Positions 1 to 9,017 of a stretch of 64,000 nucleotides of DNA are shown here, in pieces. The notes beneath the pieces are model-generated. The model saw only the letters and a program-made list of their open reading frames with translations. It was not told where the DNA came from and made no database searches. Every line of letters begins with the position of its first letter. The stretch's first letter is position 1. The stretch covers positions 62,001-126,000 of the forward strand of contig NZ_QNVT01000005.1 in assembly GCF_003385515.1 (NCBI RefSeq). Direction: 5' to 3'. A program made the translations under genes and the position numbers. The DNA comes from Chryseobacterium pennae. GTDB taxonomy: Bacteria; Bacteroidota; Bacteroidia; Flavobacteriales; Weeksellaceae.

Positions 1-1
1 G

Positions 2-1132
2 GAATGGGCTGTTTTACCAAGTGTAATTCTGGCAACTGCAGCGGCAATTATTGCCAGTCAGGCGGTAATTACCGGTTCATTTACCATGTTCTCAGAAGCA
101 ATGTCTATTTCTTTCTGGCCTAATCAGCATATTGAATACCCTTCAGGGGTTAAAGGACAGATGTATATCCCAAGAATTAACTGGGGGTTGATGGCTTTCT
201 GTTTTGTAGTGGTTATATTCTTCCAGAAATCAGAAAGTATGGAAGCAGCCTATGGGCTTACAATCACCATTACGATGCTGATGACAACAATCCTTCTTTT
301 ATTCTGGCTGAGCCGTACAAGGGTCAATAAAGTTTTTATTGCCGGTTTTGCAGTTGTATATCTTTTCCTGGAATCGGGATTCTTCTATGCCAATGTAATC
401 AAGTTTGTAGACGGAGGTTGGCTAACAATGGTATTAGGTGGGTTTATCGCTGTATGTATGTACGCATGGTATAACGGAAGATTAATTAAAGCTAATTTTA
501 TCCAATATGTGAAAATAGAAAAATACGTTTCTATTCTTAAGGATATGAAACTGGATGAAACCATTCCGAAATATGCCACCAATTTAGCTTATCTGAGCCG
601 CGCTAAAAGAAATGATGAAGTGGAATCCAAAATTATCTATTCCATCATCAAAAAACAGCCGAAAAGAGCAGATCATTACTTTATTTTAAGTATTGTTAAC
701 CAGGAAGATCCATATACATTCAAATACACAGTAGATGAAATTCTGCCTGGAACCGTTTATAAGATCAATTTCCTTTTAGGATTTAAAGTAGACCGAAGAA
801 TTAATGATTATTTCAATATGGTGCTTAAAGATTTAATGGCTGAAGGAACCATCCCTTCAAGAAGCAGTCATCCGTCTTTAAGAGCTCATAATATACCGCC
901 GGATCTGAAGTATGTTATCATTGATAACACCTATATCAACGATATACTTTTAACTGTTAAACAGAAGATTACCCTTAATATTTACAACTTTGTGAAGTAT
1001 ATAGGAAGTGATGACTTTAAGGCCTGGGGAGTATCTTCACACAACGTAGAAGTGGAGTCTGCCCCTATTACAGAACTTACTGTTTATGATAATAAAATTG
1101 AACAGTCTGGGTACTTCCGTCACAACTCTTAA
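2..1132 (+). CDS. kup: Kup-family potassium uptake transporter, C-terminal part (5' end outside window)
   Basis: This is the C-terminal ~376 residues of a Kup/HAK/KUP potassium-proton symporter of the inner membrane. The frame is open from base 2, so the gene starts before the window; the family is usually about 630-650 residues. The visible part opens with the Kup helix containing ILATAAAIIASQAVITG, then about four hydrophobic helices (WGLMAFCFVVVIFF, LTITITMLMTTILLLFW, a GFAVVYLFLES segment and GGWLTMVLGGFIAV), then a ~200-residue soluble cytosolic domain. The ATG at 86 is internal to the first helix and is not the start. The stop is followed by 67 bp before the Fur-like gene, which has its own promoter motif. 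Family assignment is firm; exact ion specificity is inferred from the family. Confidence 0.9.
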   Translation, partial: EWAVLPSVILATAAAIIASQAVITGSFTMFSEAMSISFWPNQHIEYPSGVKGQMYIPRINWGLMAFCFVVVIFFQKSESMEAAYGLTITITMLMTTILLLFWLSRTRVNKVFIAGFAVVYLFLESGFFYANVIKFVDGGWLTMVLGGFIAVCMYAWYNGRLIKANFIQYVKIEKYVSILKDMKLDETIPKYATNLAYLSRAKRNDEVESKIIYSIIKKQPKRADHYFILSIVNQEDPYTFKYTVDEILPGTVYKINFLLGFKVDRRINDYFNMVLKDLMAEGTIPSRSSHPSLRAHNIPPDLKYVIIDNTYINDILLTVKQKITLNIYNFVKYIGSDDFKAWGVSSHNVEVESAPITELTVYDNKIEQSGYFRHNS

Positions 1133-1176
1133 TACCCGGAGTATTTAACCATACTATCTATTTAAATAAAATTCAA

Positions 1177-1184
1177 TAAATTTG
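1177..1184 (+). promoter_or_regulatory. TAnnTTTG -7 box upstream of the Fur-like gene
   Basis: TAAATTTG matches the Bacteroidota -7 consensus and ends 15 bp before the ATG at 1200. No clear TTG is present at the -33 distance, so the call rests on the -7 box and its position. Confidence 0.55.
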
Positions 1185-1199
1185 TAGATAATTTTTTTA

Positions 1200-1673
1200 A
1201 TGGATACAGTACAAAAAGAAAAAAATATAGCTTTGATCAAGGATGTTTTAAGAAACTACTTATTAGAAAAAGGGTTCAGAAACACGCCTGAAAGATATAC
1301 GATATTAGAAGAAATTTATAATATGGATCATCACTTTAATGTTGATGATCTGTATCTTCTGATGATGCAGAAGAAATACCATGTTTCTAAAGCTACCATC
1401 TACAATACTATTGAGATTTTCCTTGATGCAGGTTTAATCCGTAAGCATCAGTTTGGAGAAAAAACCCTTACCTCTTCATCTTATGAAAAGTCTTATTTTG
1501 ACAAGCAGCATGACCATCTGGTAATCTACAAAAAAGACTCTGATAAAGAAATTGAAGAAATTATTGAGTTCTGTGACCCAAGAATTCAAGGAATCAAAGA
1601 AGCCATTGAAGAAGCATTTGGCGTAAAAATTGATTCTCATTCGCTATATTTCTATGGCACTAAGAATGACTAA
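1200..1673 (+). CDS. Fur-family transcriptional regulator
   Basis: A metal- or redox-responsive repressor of the Fur/PerR family (157 aa, normal length). The N-terminal winged helix is visible around residues 20-80 (RNTPERYTILEEIY; VSKATIYNTIEIFLDAGLI is the recognition helix-turn-helix). Metal-site residues are partly kept: DHHFNVDDLY matches the Fur HHxxxxDL motif, and QHDHL matches the usual HHDHL with one His changed to Gln. The CxxC pairs of the structural zinc site are missing; only one Cys (EFCDP) lies in that part. It may therefore be a divergent Fur/PerR paralogue that binds metal differently. The stop is 3 bp from the OstA-like start, so the two genes are probably one operon. The target genes cannot be read from the sequence. 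Confidence 0.88.
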   Translation: MDTVQKEKNIALIKDVLRNYLLEKGFRNTPERYTILEEIYNMDHHFNVDDLYLLMMQKKYHVSKATIYNTIEIFLDAGLIRKHQFGEKTLTSSSYEKSYFDKQHDHLVIYKKDSDKEIEEIIEFCDPRIQGIKEAIEEAFGVKIDSHSLYFYGTKND

Positions 1674-1676
1674 TTA

Positions 1677-3419
1677 ATGAGAATAATCCTTTTTCTGTTT
1701 ATCTTTATTTCTACGTTCAGTTTGGCGCAGGACAAGACGCCTGTGAAGCGAGATCCCTATTTACAGACTCCTTCACCTGCAAAGCCACAGCCCCTGAAAC
1801 CTGAAGATAAAATAAAACTTATCAACGCAGATAAAATTATTAAAGATCCCACGAAATATGATGGTAATCAATATTTTGTAGGAAATGTTCAAATAGAACA
1901 AAAGGGGTCTATACTTACCGCAGATGAAGTTGTTCTTTATAGTGAAGAAAACTTTGCCAAAGCAATTGGAAATACAAAACTTCAGAATGCAGACGGCTCT
2001 GTGATTACAGCAGGAGAAATGGAATATGATGGGAATACCCAAAAAGGTGTTGCCCGGAAAAATGTTGTCTTAACAGATCCCAAGCAGACTATTAAAACTG
2101 ATATTCTGTATTATGATAAACTTTCTAGTCAGGCTTATTTTAATACGGGAGGTACTATTTCTGATAGTCAGGGGAATATAATGTATACTAAGTCTGCAAC
2201 CTATTTTCTCGATACCAAAATGATTGATTTTGTTGGAAACGTGAAAATAGACAATGCCCAATACATTATTGAAGGAGTTAATATCAAGCAGAATCAGAAT
2301 ACCAAAGTTGCCGAATTTTTCGGACCTACTACCATCACCAACAGAGCTAATCCTAAAAACAGGGTTTATACAGAAAGAGGAACCTATAGGATGGAAACCA
2401 AAGAAGCTTTCCTGAATAAGAATTCCAAGATCTTTTATAATGACAAAATCCTTACCGGTGATGATATGTATTTTAACCAGATCACAGGTTTTGGAAAAGC
2501 GACTGGAAATGTAAAGCTTGATGATCCGAAAGAAAGGAGATATATGAAAGGAGGATATGGTGAAATCTTTGAGAAAAAAGATTCTTCCATGATGACTAAA
2601 AATCCTTATGCTGTCAAAATCATGGAAAAAGACACCGCGTATTTTGCAGCAGAGAAGATTATATCTTACCAGAAACAGGATTCTTTAGATATCAGGATAA
2701 AGAAGAGCTTTTTAAGAGCTTACAAAAAGGCTAGAATATACAAATCCAATGCACAGGGAAGGGCTGATTCCATTGCGTTTAATGAGACGGATGGTATCTT
2801 GCACATGTATACAAAACCTATTTTATGGAGTGGGGAGAAACAGGTAACAGGAGATAAGGTTGAAGCCTATTTCAATACCCAGAATGAAAATATAGACTCT
2901 TTAAAAGTAACTGGAAATGCTTTAGCGATCAGCAAAGTAGATTCCTTAACCCTGAAAGATGAATTCAACCAGGTGAAAGGTAAATTTATGACGGTTTACT
3001 ATCAGGGGAATGATATTAAAGAGGCAAGGGTAGTAGGAAATGCCCAGTCTATTGCTTATGTAGATGATGTAAACAAAGAAACTCAAAAGCCTGAAAGAAT
3101 TGGAATCACACTTTCTGCCTGTGGTATTATTGGTGCTTTATTTGAGGAAAGAACTTTGCAGATTATTTCCTGCAGTATTGGGGCTACAGCAGATACCTAT
3201 CCGATGAGTAAATTAGAACCTGTAAGAAGGAAGTTCCCCGATTTTAACTGGAATACAAAAGACAGGATCAGGAAATGGCAGGATATACTGGTAGACAGCC
3301 CGAATTATGAAGAAATCAAGTATTCTTCAGATAATGAGCTGTACGATCAGGCACAGGATGCTATAGAGAAAGAACGGGCCAAAGAAGAGGCTAAGAAACC
3401 GAAAAGAGTAAGAAAATAA
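1677..3419 (+). CDS. OstA/LptA-like periplasmic protein, probable LPS transport
   Basis: A 580-aa protein with an N-terminal signal peptide (hydrophobic segment ending SLAQ at about residue 17). Roughly residues 45-330 carry the repetitive beta-strand pattern of OstA/LptA domains, with recurring units such as GNVQIEQKG, GNTKLQNADGS and GNVKIDNAQY. LptA-type proteins form the periplasmic bridge carrying lipopolysaccharide to the outer membrane. Bacteroidota often have a long OstA-like protein like this one rather than a ~180-aa LptA. The C-terminal ~120 residues are lysine- and glutamate-rich and end in a basic tail. The gene follows the Fur-like gene by 3 bp and ends at a strong terminator. 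The family is confident; the precise role in LPS export is inferred. Confidence 0.85.
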   Translation: MRIILFLFIFISTFSLAQDKTPVKRDPYLQTPSPAKPQPLKPEDKIKLINADKIIKDPTKYDGNQYFVGNVQIEQKGSILTADEVVLYSEENFAKAIGNTKLQNADGSVITAGEMEYDGNTQKGVARKNVVLTDPKQTIKTDILYYDKLSSQAYFNTGGTISDSQGNIMYTKSATYFLDTKMIDFVGNVKIDNAQYIIEGVNIKQNQNTKVAEFFGPTTITNRANPKNRVYTERGTYRMETKEAFLNKNSKIFYNDKILTGDDMYFNQITGFGKATGNVKLDDPKERRYMKGGYGEIFEKKDSSMMTKNPYAVKIMEKDTAYFAAEKIISYQKQDSLDIRIKKSFLRAYKKARIYKSNAQGRADSIAFNETDGILHMYTKPILWSGEKQVTGDKVEAYFNTQNENIDSLKVTGNALAISKVDSLTLKDEFNQVKGKFMTVYYQGNDIKEARVVGNAQSIAYVDDVNKETQKPERIGITLSACGIIGALFEERTLQIISCSIGATADTYPMSKLEPVRRKFPDFNWNTKDRIRKWQDILVDSPNYEEIKYSSDNELYDQAQDAIEKERAKEEAKKPKRVRK

Positions 3420-3431
3420 CATAAAATGAAC

Positions 3432-3458
3432 CCGCTTTATTTGTAAAGCGGTTTTTTT
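3432..3458 (+). terminator. Intrinsic terminator after the OstA-like gene
   Basis: Stem CCGCTTTA / TAAAGCGG with a 4-nt loop followed by seven T residues, 12 bp after the stop codon. Confidence 0.9.
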
Positions 3459-4081
3459 ATTTATAATGGTTAATTTGATATTTTTTTGAAGAAAAAAAAT
3501 TATAAATAAAGGTTTTGAAATTTTGTTCAGCTAGGTTTTGGTTAAACAAAGATTCAATTTTTTGATGATTATGAATATTTAAATAAAATAAGTATAATTT
3601 TATATTTTATATCATTTAATGGTGAAAAAATAATATGTTAAATAAAATTTATTAATCAGATTGGCAACAATAGAGAATAAATTGTATAAACATCTTATTG
3701 TTATTAATAAATTTATTTAATTTTTATTTATGATATTGTAAATCAGTATTTTGCGGGGTATTTTTTATTGTTGGTAATTGGATTTTAATCTGGGTAAAAG
3801 CCATATTTAAATATTATTTTGTGATACAAAATGTTAAAAAATCATTCTTCATATCAATAAATGGTGAATTTTTAACGAGTAAAATCATAAAAAAGAGCCT
3901 GAAAAAGTTCGAATTTTACTCTTAAATTTCAGAATTTAAAAATATTTTTTTTCTGTCATAAACATAGAATTTTCTGTTGTGTACAGCTGTTTTTATGGGT
4001 TATGTTTATTCTAGTATATTGGAATTATTATTTTTTTTATAATGACATAATTATATAATTATAATATTTTATACATTTAAT
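3459..4081. other. Very AT-rich intergenic region without genes
   Basis: About 620 bp with very few G or C bases, many A/T homopolymer runs, and no open frame with a plausible start. No convincing TAnnTTTG promoter with a -33 element could be picked out. It separates the OstA-like gene from the C1q-like gene cluster. It ends abruptly at a short GC-richer patch at about 4082-4165. It may hold the promoter of the cluster, or be the scar of an insertion or deletion. Confidence 0.6.
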
Positions 4082-4141
4082 AGGTCAAGCCAATCTAAAA
4101 ATTCCAAAACCGCGGGCTTCCAGCCAGACGTTCGAGCTCAA

Positions 4142-4942
4142 TTGCACGTAAAGCAAGATGATTACGCCGCCAGATTACCAAGAGCCAATACCACTTCAGT
4201 ATTGCCTGCTTCATTAGCTGGTACAACGGGAGATGGAACTCAAAGTTCTATCATCTTTAACCGTGAAACAGGAAGTGTTGTTCAGAATGACGGAACAAGT
4301 TGGAAGATTTCAGATCCTATTGTAACCACCATGAAGAATAACAAAATGGCCCGTTTTATAAGGAATGGTACTGTAACTACTACTTGTGATCCCTGTGTGC
4401 TGTTACCATTCCCCAATTGTATTATAGGATCTAATCAGCAATGCGCAGCAGTAGATGTACCATTTACTACAGGAATACCTGCTCTGAATGAAATATCAAC
4501 TGATGTAGATTTACTAAGTACCACAAGTAATGTGATTAATTTTAAAACAAGAGGTTTATATAAAATATCATTTAAAAGTGGTACACTTAACGTGGGAACA
4601 CCTACATGTATAGGTGCATCAACCAACCTGTATTCCAGATTGAACTTAGAAATCAGTTCTGATAATGGTACATCTTGGAAGCCTGTTAATAATACAGTAA
4701 GTAATACCACAGGCGGATTACTTTCATTGGGTTCAATACCTATTGGATCTATAGACGTAGGTCAGTCGCTTGCATTTACCTATGTAGGTGTTTTTAATGC
4801 TAATGACAGAGCTAGATTAAGATTTTATGGTAACCAGGCAATGCTGGTAGGTGGTTGTCTGGGAAGTAATATGTTTTTTTCGATGAACACTACAGGAAAC
4901 TCTATATCGGATATTATTGTTGAAAAAATAAATATGCAATAA
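4142..4942 (+). CDS. Secreted C1q-like protein, apparently 5'-truncated
   Basis: A frame of 266 codons beginning at a TTG; the same frame is open back to a stop at 4043 but has no ATG. The product resembles the next two proteins. An N-terminal region holds the motif FNRETGSVVQNDGTSWKI (compare YNKTDDQYYKYDGYAW in the second gene). A beta-rich C-terminal half contains TRGLYKISFKSG, the G-Y-x-F type strand seen in C1q/TNF-like jelly-roll domains. Unlike its neighbours it has no signal peptide: the sequence starts near QLHVKQDDYAARLP, where mature secreted flavobacterial proteins often begin after a short GINT-type segment. The natural 5' end may be lost by deletion, frameshift or rearrangement. 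It ends 1 bp before the next ATG (TAAGATG). Function unknown; possibly a pseudogene in the strict sense. Confidence 0.6.
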   Translation: MHVKQDDYAARLPRANTTSVLPASLAGTTGDGTQSSIIFNRETGSVVQNDGTSWKISDPIVTTMKNNKMARFIRNGTVTTTCDPCVLLPFPNCIIGSNQQCAAVDVPFTTGIPALNEISTDVDLLSTTSNVINFKTRGLYKISFKSGTLNVGTPTCIGASTNLYSRLNLEISSDNGTSWKPVNNTVSNTTGGLLSLGSIPIGSIDVGQSLAFTYVGVFNANDRARLRFYGNQAMLVGGCLGSNMFFSMNTTGNSISDIIVEKINMQ

Positions 4943-4943
4943 G

Positions 4944-5771
4944 ATGAAAAAGGTTACACTTATTATAGCGCTTTTTAGCCAATACTTTCTACAGGCGCAG
5001 GTAGGTATTGGTGGTGATATTTATAGCACAAAAAATATAGTAAAAGTTCTGGACGGAACTAAAGGAGTAATACTTCCTTATTCTAATAGCTTTACTTCAT
5101 TTCCACAATATAATGCTGGAGTGACAGATGTATTTAATGACTATCCTAACCTTATAGGAGGACTTATCTACAATAAGACAGATGATCAATATTACAAATA
5201 TGACGGCTATGCCTGGAATCCTGCAAGACAGATCCAGGGGATATACCAGCCTAAAGGATCAAGACTGGGAATCTCTTCAGGGATTTCAATTCCTTGTATT
5301 GCTTTCGGTTTAGGAATATGTCTTTCAACAGGGTCTGCCGTTTATTTAGCTCCGGATAATAAAAGCGAAGTTCTTGTTGATAATCTTACATTAAAGAATG
5401 CAAGTAATGTAACAATAAAACAGGCTGGAGTCTATGATGTAGGAGCTGCTTTAGGGTTTACTGGTGGATCGCTTGGAGCCCAGATTGGAGTTACAGAGTT
5501 TAAACTGACATTACAGGTTAGGTATGTACCTACAGGAAATTGGGAAACTATCGTTACCAAGTCAAACTATTCACTCATATTTGTTATTGATACTAATGGA
5601 AATAAAACATGCAGTTTTGCCCAGACGCTTTCATTGCCGGTAGGTGCAGAATTAAGGGTTATTCCTACAATCAGAACTATTGGTGGATCAGGAGGGTCTC
5701 TATCTGCTTATGGTACAGATGCCAGCTCAATCAACTCTTACCTTGCAGCACGTTTAATTAAAGCTTATTAA
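4944..5771 (+). CDS. Secreted C1q-like hypothetical protein
   Basis: A 275-aa protein with a clear signal peptide (MKKVTLIIALFSQYFLQAQ, cleavage after AQA/LQA near residue 18) and mature start QVGIGG, typical of flavobacterial exported proteins. Residues ~60-100 contain GGLIYNKTDDQYYKYDGYAW, a motif common in Bacteroidota surface or secreted proteins. The second half is beta-rich, with KQAGVYDVGAALGF and EFKLTLQVRYVPTGNW, consistent with a C1q/TNF-like jelly roll. It is the middle gene of three joined by TAAGATG junctions (1-bp gaps), so they are surely co-transcribed. No gliding-type C-terminal secretion domain is seen. Function unknown; a surface or matrix role is speculation. Confidence 0.75.
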   Translation: MKKVTLIIALFSQYFLQAQVGIGGDIYSTKNIVKVLDGTKGVILPYSNSFTSFPQYNAGVTDVFNDYPNLIGGLIYNKTDDQYYKYDGYAWNPARQIQGIYQPKGSRLGISSGISIPCIAFGLGICLSTGSAVYLAPDNKSEVLVDNLTLKNASNVTIKQAGVYDVGAALGFTGGSLGAQIGVTEFKLTLQVRYVPTGNWETIVTKSNYSLIFVIDTNGNKTCSFAQTLSLPVGAELRVIPTIRTIGGSGGSLSAYGTDASSINSYLAARLIKAY

Positions 5772-5772
5772 G

Positions 5773-6549
5773 ATGAAAAAATATTTATTCGGACTGTCTT
5801 TATTGGCGATCAATATTTACAGTGCACAGGTGAATTTCACCAATATCTCTAATCCCGATTCTAACGCGAATGGGAACGACAGGGTAATGATGTATGTTAC
5901 CAATACCAGTGAAGCAACTGGTGTAAAAGGTCTTGGACTTCCAGCTGTAAATGCAGAAACAGATCTTCCATATACAGGAGCAAGTGCTCCGGCAACCAGG
6001 ATAGAGGAATTAAGAGGAATGCTCTTGTTTGTTAAAGCTACAGGACAGGTAATGGTTTTTGACGGTCTCGTATGGAGCAAGGCTTTTGAAATAGAATCTG
6101 ATAATATCTCAAGATTCCGGTTAAATTCTGTATCAACGACCAATGGTACAGCTTTACTACCAATAAATAATACCATCGATAAACCCAATTTTCTTGCTGA
6201 TCCTTTAAAGCTTAAAACAAACGTTCCTACAACAGGAGCAAACCTGAATAGACTGTACATTAGGCAAACAGGATTATATCGAGTTAATCTCAATCTTAAT
6301 TTTACAGGTCCTGCCGGATCATTTAGTAACAGATTAGGAGCCAGTTTATACCTGAATGATGTCAAAAGATTTCAATTGCTTGAAGATACAGTTAATTTTG
6401 ATGGTACCAACCGGAAGATTAGTTTGGATATTTCAGTGTATGCGGTTCAGGGACAGTATATTACACTAGAGTCCATTACGGAAGTAAGTGGTGCAACCAA
6501 TTATACAGTTACCAATGACAGTTATGTAACAGTAGAGAAGGTGTTATAA
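5773..6549 (+). CDS. Secreted C1q-like hypothetical protein
   Basis: A 258-aa protein with a signal peptide ending SAQ at about residue 19. The mature part has an N-terminal segment with RGMLLFVKATGQVMVFDG, matching the position of the YNKTDD.../FNRETG... motif in the two upstream genes. The C-terminal half contains RQTGLYRVNLNLNF and later GQYITLESI, the pattern expected of a C1q-like jelly roll. It is the last gene of the three-gene cluster and is followed by an intrinsic terminator about 30 bp after its stop. The three proteins share architecture but are quite divergent in sequence, so any duplication is old. Ligand and role unknown. Confidence 0.75.
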   Translation: MKKYLFGLSLLAINIYSAQVNFTNISNPDSNANGNDRVMMYVTNTSEATGVKGLGLPAVNAETDLPYTGASAPATRIEELRGMLLFVKATGQVMVFDGLVWSKAFEIESDNISRFRLNSVSTTNGTALLPINNTIDKPNFLADPLKLKTNVPTTGANLNRLYIRQTGLYRVNLNLNFTGPAGSFSNRLGASLYLNDVKRFQLLEDTVNFDGTNRKISLDISVYAVQGQYITLESITEVSGATNYTVTNDSYVTVEKVL

Positions 6550-6579
6550 GATAAAACAAATCTTAATATTTCAATGAAA

Positions 6580-6612
6580 AGTCACATTTACATTAGTAAG
6601 TGTGGCTTTTTT
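6580..6612 (+). terminator. Intrinsic terminator after the C1q-like cluster
   Basis: Imperfect stem AGTCACATTTAC / GTAAGTGTGGCT around a short loop, followed by a T run. It closes the three-gene unit and isolates it from the aminotransferase downstream. Confidence 0.8.
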
Positions 6613-6677
6613 ATTCCCTATCAATAATTTCGGCGTTTGCTGAATCTTTTATAGCTTTGCTGAAATTTTTTGAGACA

Positions 6678-7859
6678 ATGGAAATGCACAAAGATTTTTT
6701 TATATATCAGGCGCAAACCACAAAATTTGCAGCAGGTTTTGAAGTTGAAAAAGCGGTAGGAAACTATATTTATGGTACAGATGGGAAAAAATATCTTGAT
6801 TTTGTAGCGGGAGTATCGGCCAATACACTGGGACATTCGCATCCGAAAGTTGTGAATGCCATCAAAGAACAGGCAGATAAATACCTTCACGTAATGGTAT
6901 ACGGAGAATATGCGCAGGAAAAACCAATTGCATTATGTAAGTTACTGGCGGAGGCTACTCCTGAGCCTTTGGAGGTGACATATCTTGTAAATAGTGGTGC
7001 TGAAGCCATTGATGGAAGTTTGAAGCTTGCTAAAAGATATACCGGGAGAGAAGAAATTGTTTCCTTTAAAAATTCTTACCATGGAAATACTCATGGAGCA
7101 CTAAGTGTTTCAGGAAATGAAAATCATAAAAGGGAATTCCGCCCATTGTTGCCAATGGTGTCTTTTATCGAATTCAATAATGAAAGCGAATTTGAAAAGA
7201 TCACAGAAAAAACGGCTTGTGTTATTCTGGAAACCATTCAAGGAGCTGCCGGATTCCTGGTTCCTGATAATAACTATCTGATCAGACTGAAAAAAAGATG
7301 TGAAGAAGTAGGTGCACTTTTGATTCTGGATGAAATTCAACCTGGATTTGGAAGAACAGGAAAACTGTTTTCATTTGAGCATTTCGGAATCGTTCCTGAT
7401 ATTTTGGTCATGGGGAAAGGAATGGGGGGCGGAGTTCCTGTAGGAGCTTTTATGAGTTCCAGAAAAATTATGGAAACCCTGTCTCATTCTCCAAAACTGG
7501 GACACGTGACGACTTTTGGAGGAAATCCACTGATTGCAGCAGCCAGCTATGCCACCTTGAAAGAAGTTCTGGAAAGTGGTCTGATGGAAGAAGTAGAAGA
7601 AAAAGAAAATCTCTTCAGGGAGCTTTTGGTACATCCGAAGATTAAAAATATTAATGGTAAAGGATTGATGCTTGCCGTTAACCTTGGGGAACCTGAATAT
7701 ACTTTAAATGTTGCTAAAAAATGTATGGAAAACGGGCTTATTGTTTTCTGGCAGTTGTACAGAAATGAATATTTGAGAATATCTCCACCGTTAACCATTT
7801 CAAAAGAAGAGATCAGAAAAGGCTGTGAAATTATTTTACAGATTCTGGATGAAGAATAA
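6678..7859 (+). CDS. Class III PLP-dependent aminotransferase (acetylornithine / 4-aminobutyrate type)
   Basis: A 393-aa fold-type I aminotransferase. Key features are YLDFVAGVSANTLGHSHP near the N-terminus, NSGAEAIDGSLKLAKRYTGR for phosphate and cofactor binding, LILDEIQPGFGRTGK with the Asp that contacts the pyridine nitrogen, and VMGKGMGGG containing the Schiff-base lysine (residue 247 from this start). The frame is open upstream to 6600 but that stretch is non-family sequence overlapping the terminator; the ATG at 6678 gives the usual length. Substrate cannot be settled: acetylornithine, 4-aminobutyrate and related amine donors are all possible in class III. In flavobacteria a gene like this often follows the OstA-like gene directly (recalled), so the C1q cluster may be an insertion between them. 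Confidence 0.88.
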   Translation: MEMHKDFFIYQAQTTKFAAGFEVEKAVGNYIYGTDGKKYLDFVAGVSANTLGHSHPKVVNAIKEQADKYLHVMVYGEYAQEKPIALCKLLAEATPEPLEVTYLVNSGAEAIDGSLKLAKRYTGREEIVSFKNSYHGNTHGALSVSGNENHKREFRPLLPMVSFIEFNNESEFEKITEKTACVILETIQGAAGFLVPDNNYLIRLKKRCEEVGALLILDEIQPGFGRTGKLFSFEHFGIVPDILVMGKGMGGGVPVGAFMSSRKIMETLSHSPKLGHVTTFGGNPLIAAASYATLKEVLESGLMEEVEEKENLFRELLVHPKIKNINGKGLMLAVNLGEPEYTLNVAKKCMENGLIVFWQLYRNEYLRISPPLTISKEEIRKGCEIILQILDEE

Positions 7860-7877
7860 GACTCTTTTTATAAAACT

Positions 7878-7907
7878 TTGAATACATAAAAAAAATCTTT
7901 ACTTTCG
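7878..7907 (+). promoter_or_regulatory. Promoter of the lipoprotein gene at 7926
   Basis: TTG at 7878-7880 and, 19 bp later, TACTTTCG, one base off the TAnnTTTG consensus. The start codon lies 18 bp further on. Confidence 0.55.
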
Positions 7908-7925
7908 CAGCGTAAAAAAATAACC

Positions 7926-8999
7926 ATGAAAAAAATTATTTTATTCACTGGGATAGGACTTGCTACTATCTTGGGAATTCAGGCCTGCGGGAGCTCAGAC
8001 GATTCTATTACTGAAAATCGTACCACAACAGTAGCACAGGACAAAGAAAATATCAAGAAAACAATTAATGGTTTTTATGATAAGCTGAATGTATTGGATG
8101 ATGGTGATCTGTCCAAATATATATTGTACACCATGTTCAATAATACTGCACAAGAGTACGATGATAGCCACTTAAATAATGTTATCGAAAGTTTCGAAAA
8201 CCAATATGGAGAAGTTCTGATCAATAACAAGCTGCAGTTTGCTACAAAACTGGGTGAATATACTTTTAATAATGCTACAGGGCAATGGGCTAAGACAGGA
8301 AATTCTACAGGAGTTGTTCTTAAATTTCCATCAGTTAAGAATCAGGCAGCTGTTGACGGTGAATTAACACTTACTTCTTATACTGATGTTCAGACAAGCT
8401 ACAATTCTGAAACAATCTGGCTTCCGAAAACTTTTGATCTTACATTAAAGAAAAGTAATAATACAGTTTTTAGCATGAACTTATCAAATGTAACTTTTGA
8501 TAACAGTACTAACTTCAGTATGCCGATCAGTGCCAATATCAAGATCTTTGCTTCCCCTTGGACACAGACGATTACATGGCAGAGAAATTCAAGTAAAGAA
8601 TTCCAGTTCAAATATAATGCTACTACACCTCAGGGAGCAAACAGTGAAGTTATTGCCAATGTTACGTTAAAACATGCGGACTATGCTAATATATCTTCTA
8701 AAGATGATTTTAAAGCAATCACAGCATCTGTAACAGAAGGGAATCTTAAAATTAACTGCAGCATGAATGTAGAAGCATTAGCGGCAATTAATGATCCGAC
8801 AGATAGCCAGATTAATGCAAACTCTAAAGCTGTAGTATCCTATTCCGGACAAAAGGTTGGGGAGATCATTTATAAAACAGTAAATGGAAAAGGAGAATTC
8901 TTTATTGTATATGCTGATGGAACTACCGAAAATACAGATGTGTATATTGGTGATTTTGAGCAGAAGATCAAAGCTATATTCGCAAATTATATAAAATAA
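7926..8999 (+). CDS. Hypothetical lipoprotein
   Basis: A 357-aa protein with a lipoprotein signal peptide: basic n-region, hydrophobic core and GIQAC lipobox with the lipidated Cys at residue 21. The mature start CGSSDDS has acidic residues right after the Cys, like the surface-export signal of Bacteroidota lipoproteins, so it may face outwards. The rest is rich in Asn, Thr and Lys and looks beta-rich, without a motif I recognise. It has its own promoter motif and a strong terminator, so it is probably monocistronic. Function unknown. Confidence 0.85.
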   Translation: MKKIILFTGIGLATILGIQACGSSDDSITENRTTTVAQDKENIKKTINGFYDKLNVLDDGDLSKYILYTMFNNTAQEYDDSHLNNVIESFENQYGEVLINNKLQFATKLGEYTFNNATGQWAKTGNSTGVVLKFPSVKNQAAVDGELTLTSYTDVQTSYNSETIWLPKTFDLTLKKSNNTVFSMNLSNVTFDNSTNFSMPISANIKIFASPWTQTITWQRNSSKEFQFKYNATTPQGANSEVIANVTLKHADYANISSKDDFKAITASVTEGNLKINCSMNVEALAAINDPTDSQINANSKAVVSYSGQKVGEIIYKTVNGKGEFFIVYADGTTENTDVYIGDFEQKIKAIFANYIK

Positions 9000-9017
9000 C
9001 ATAACTAAAAAAGATAC

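Noticed and set aside
4095..4165. Possible cloning-vector sequence (GATTACGCC and clustered restriction-like sites)
   Set aside because: Only the short string resembles a polylinker; the same bases encode DDYAARLPR in frame with the downstream protein, so native origin is more likely. Not fully excluded; treated as an odd junction.
5817..6365. 182-codon open frame on the minus strand opposite the third C1q-like gene
   Set aside because: It is antisense to a gene with a signal peptide and family features, has no family match of its own and no promoter; a shadow of coding bias.
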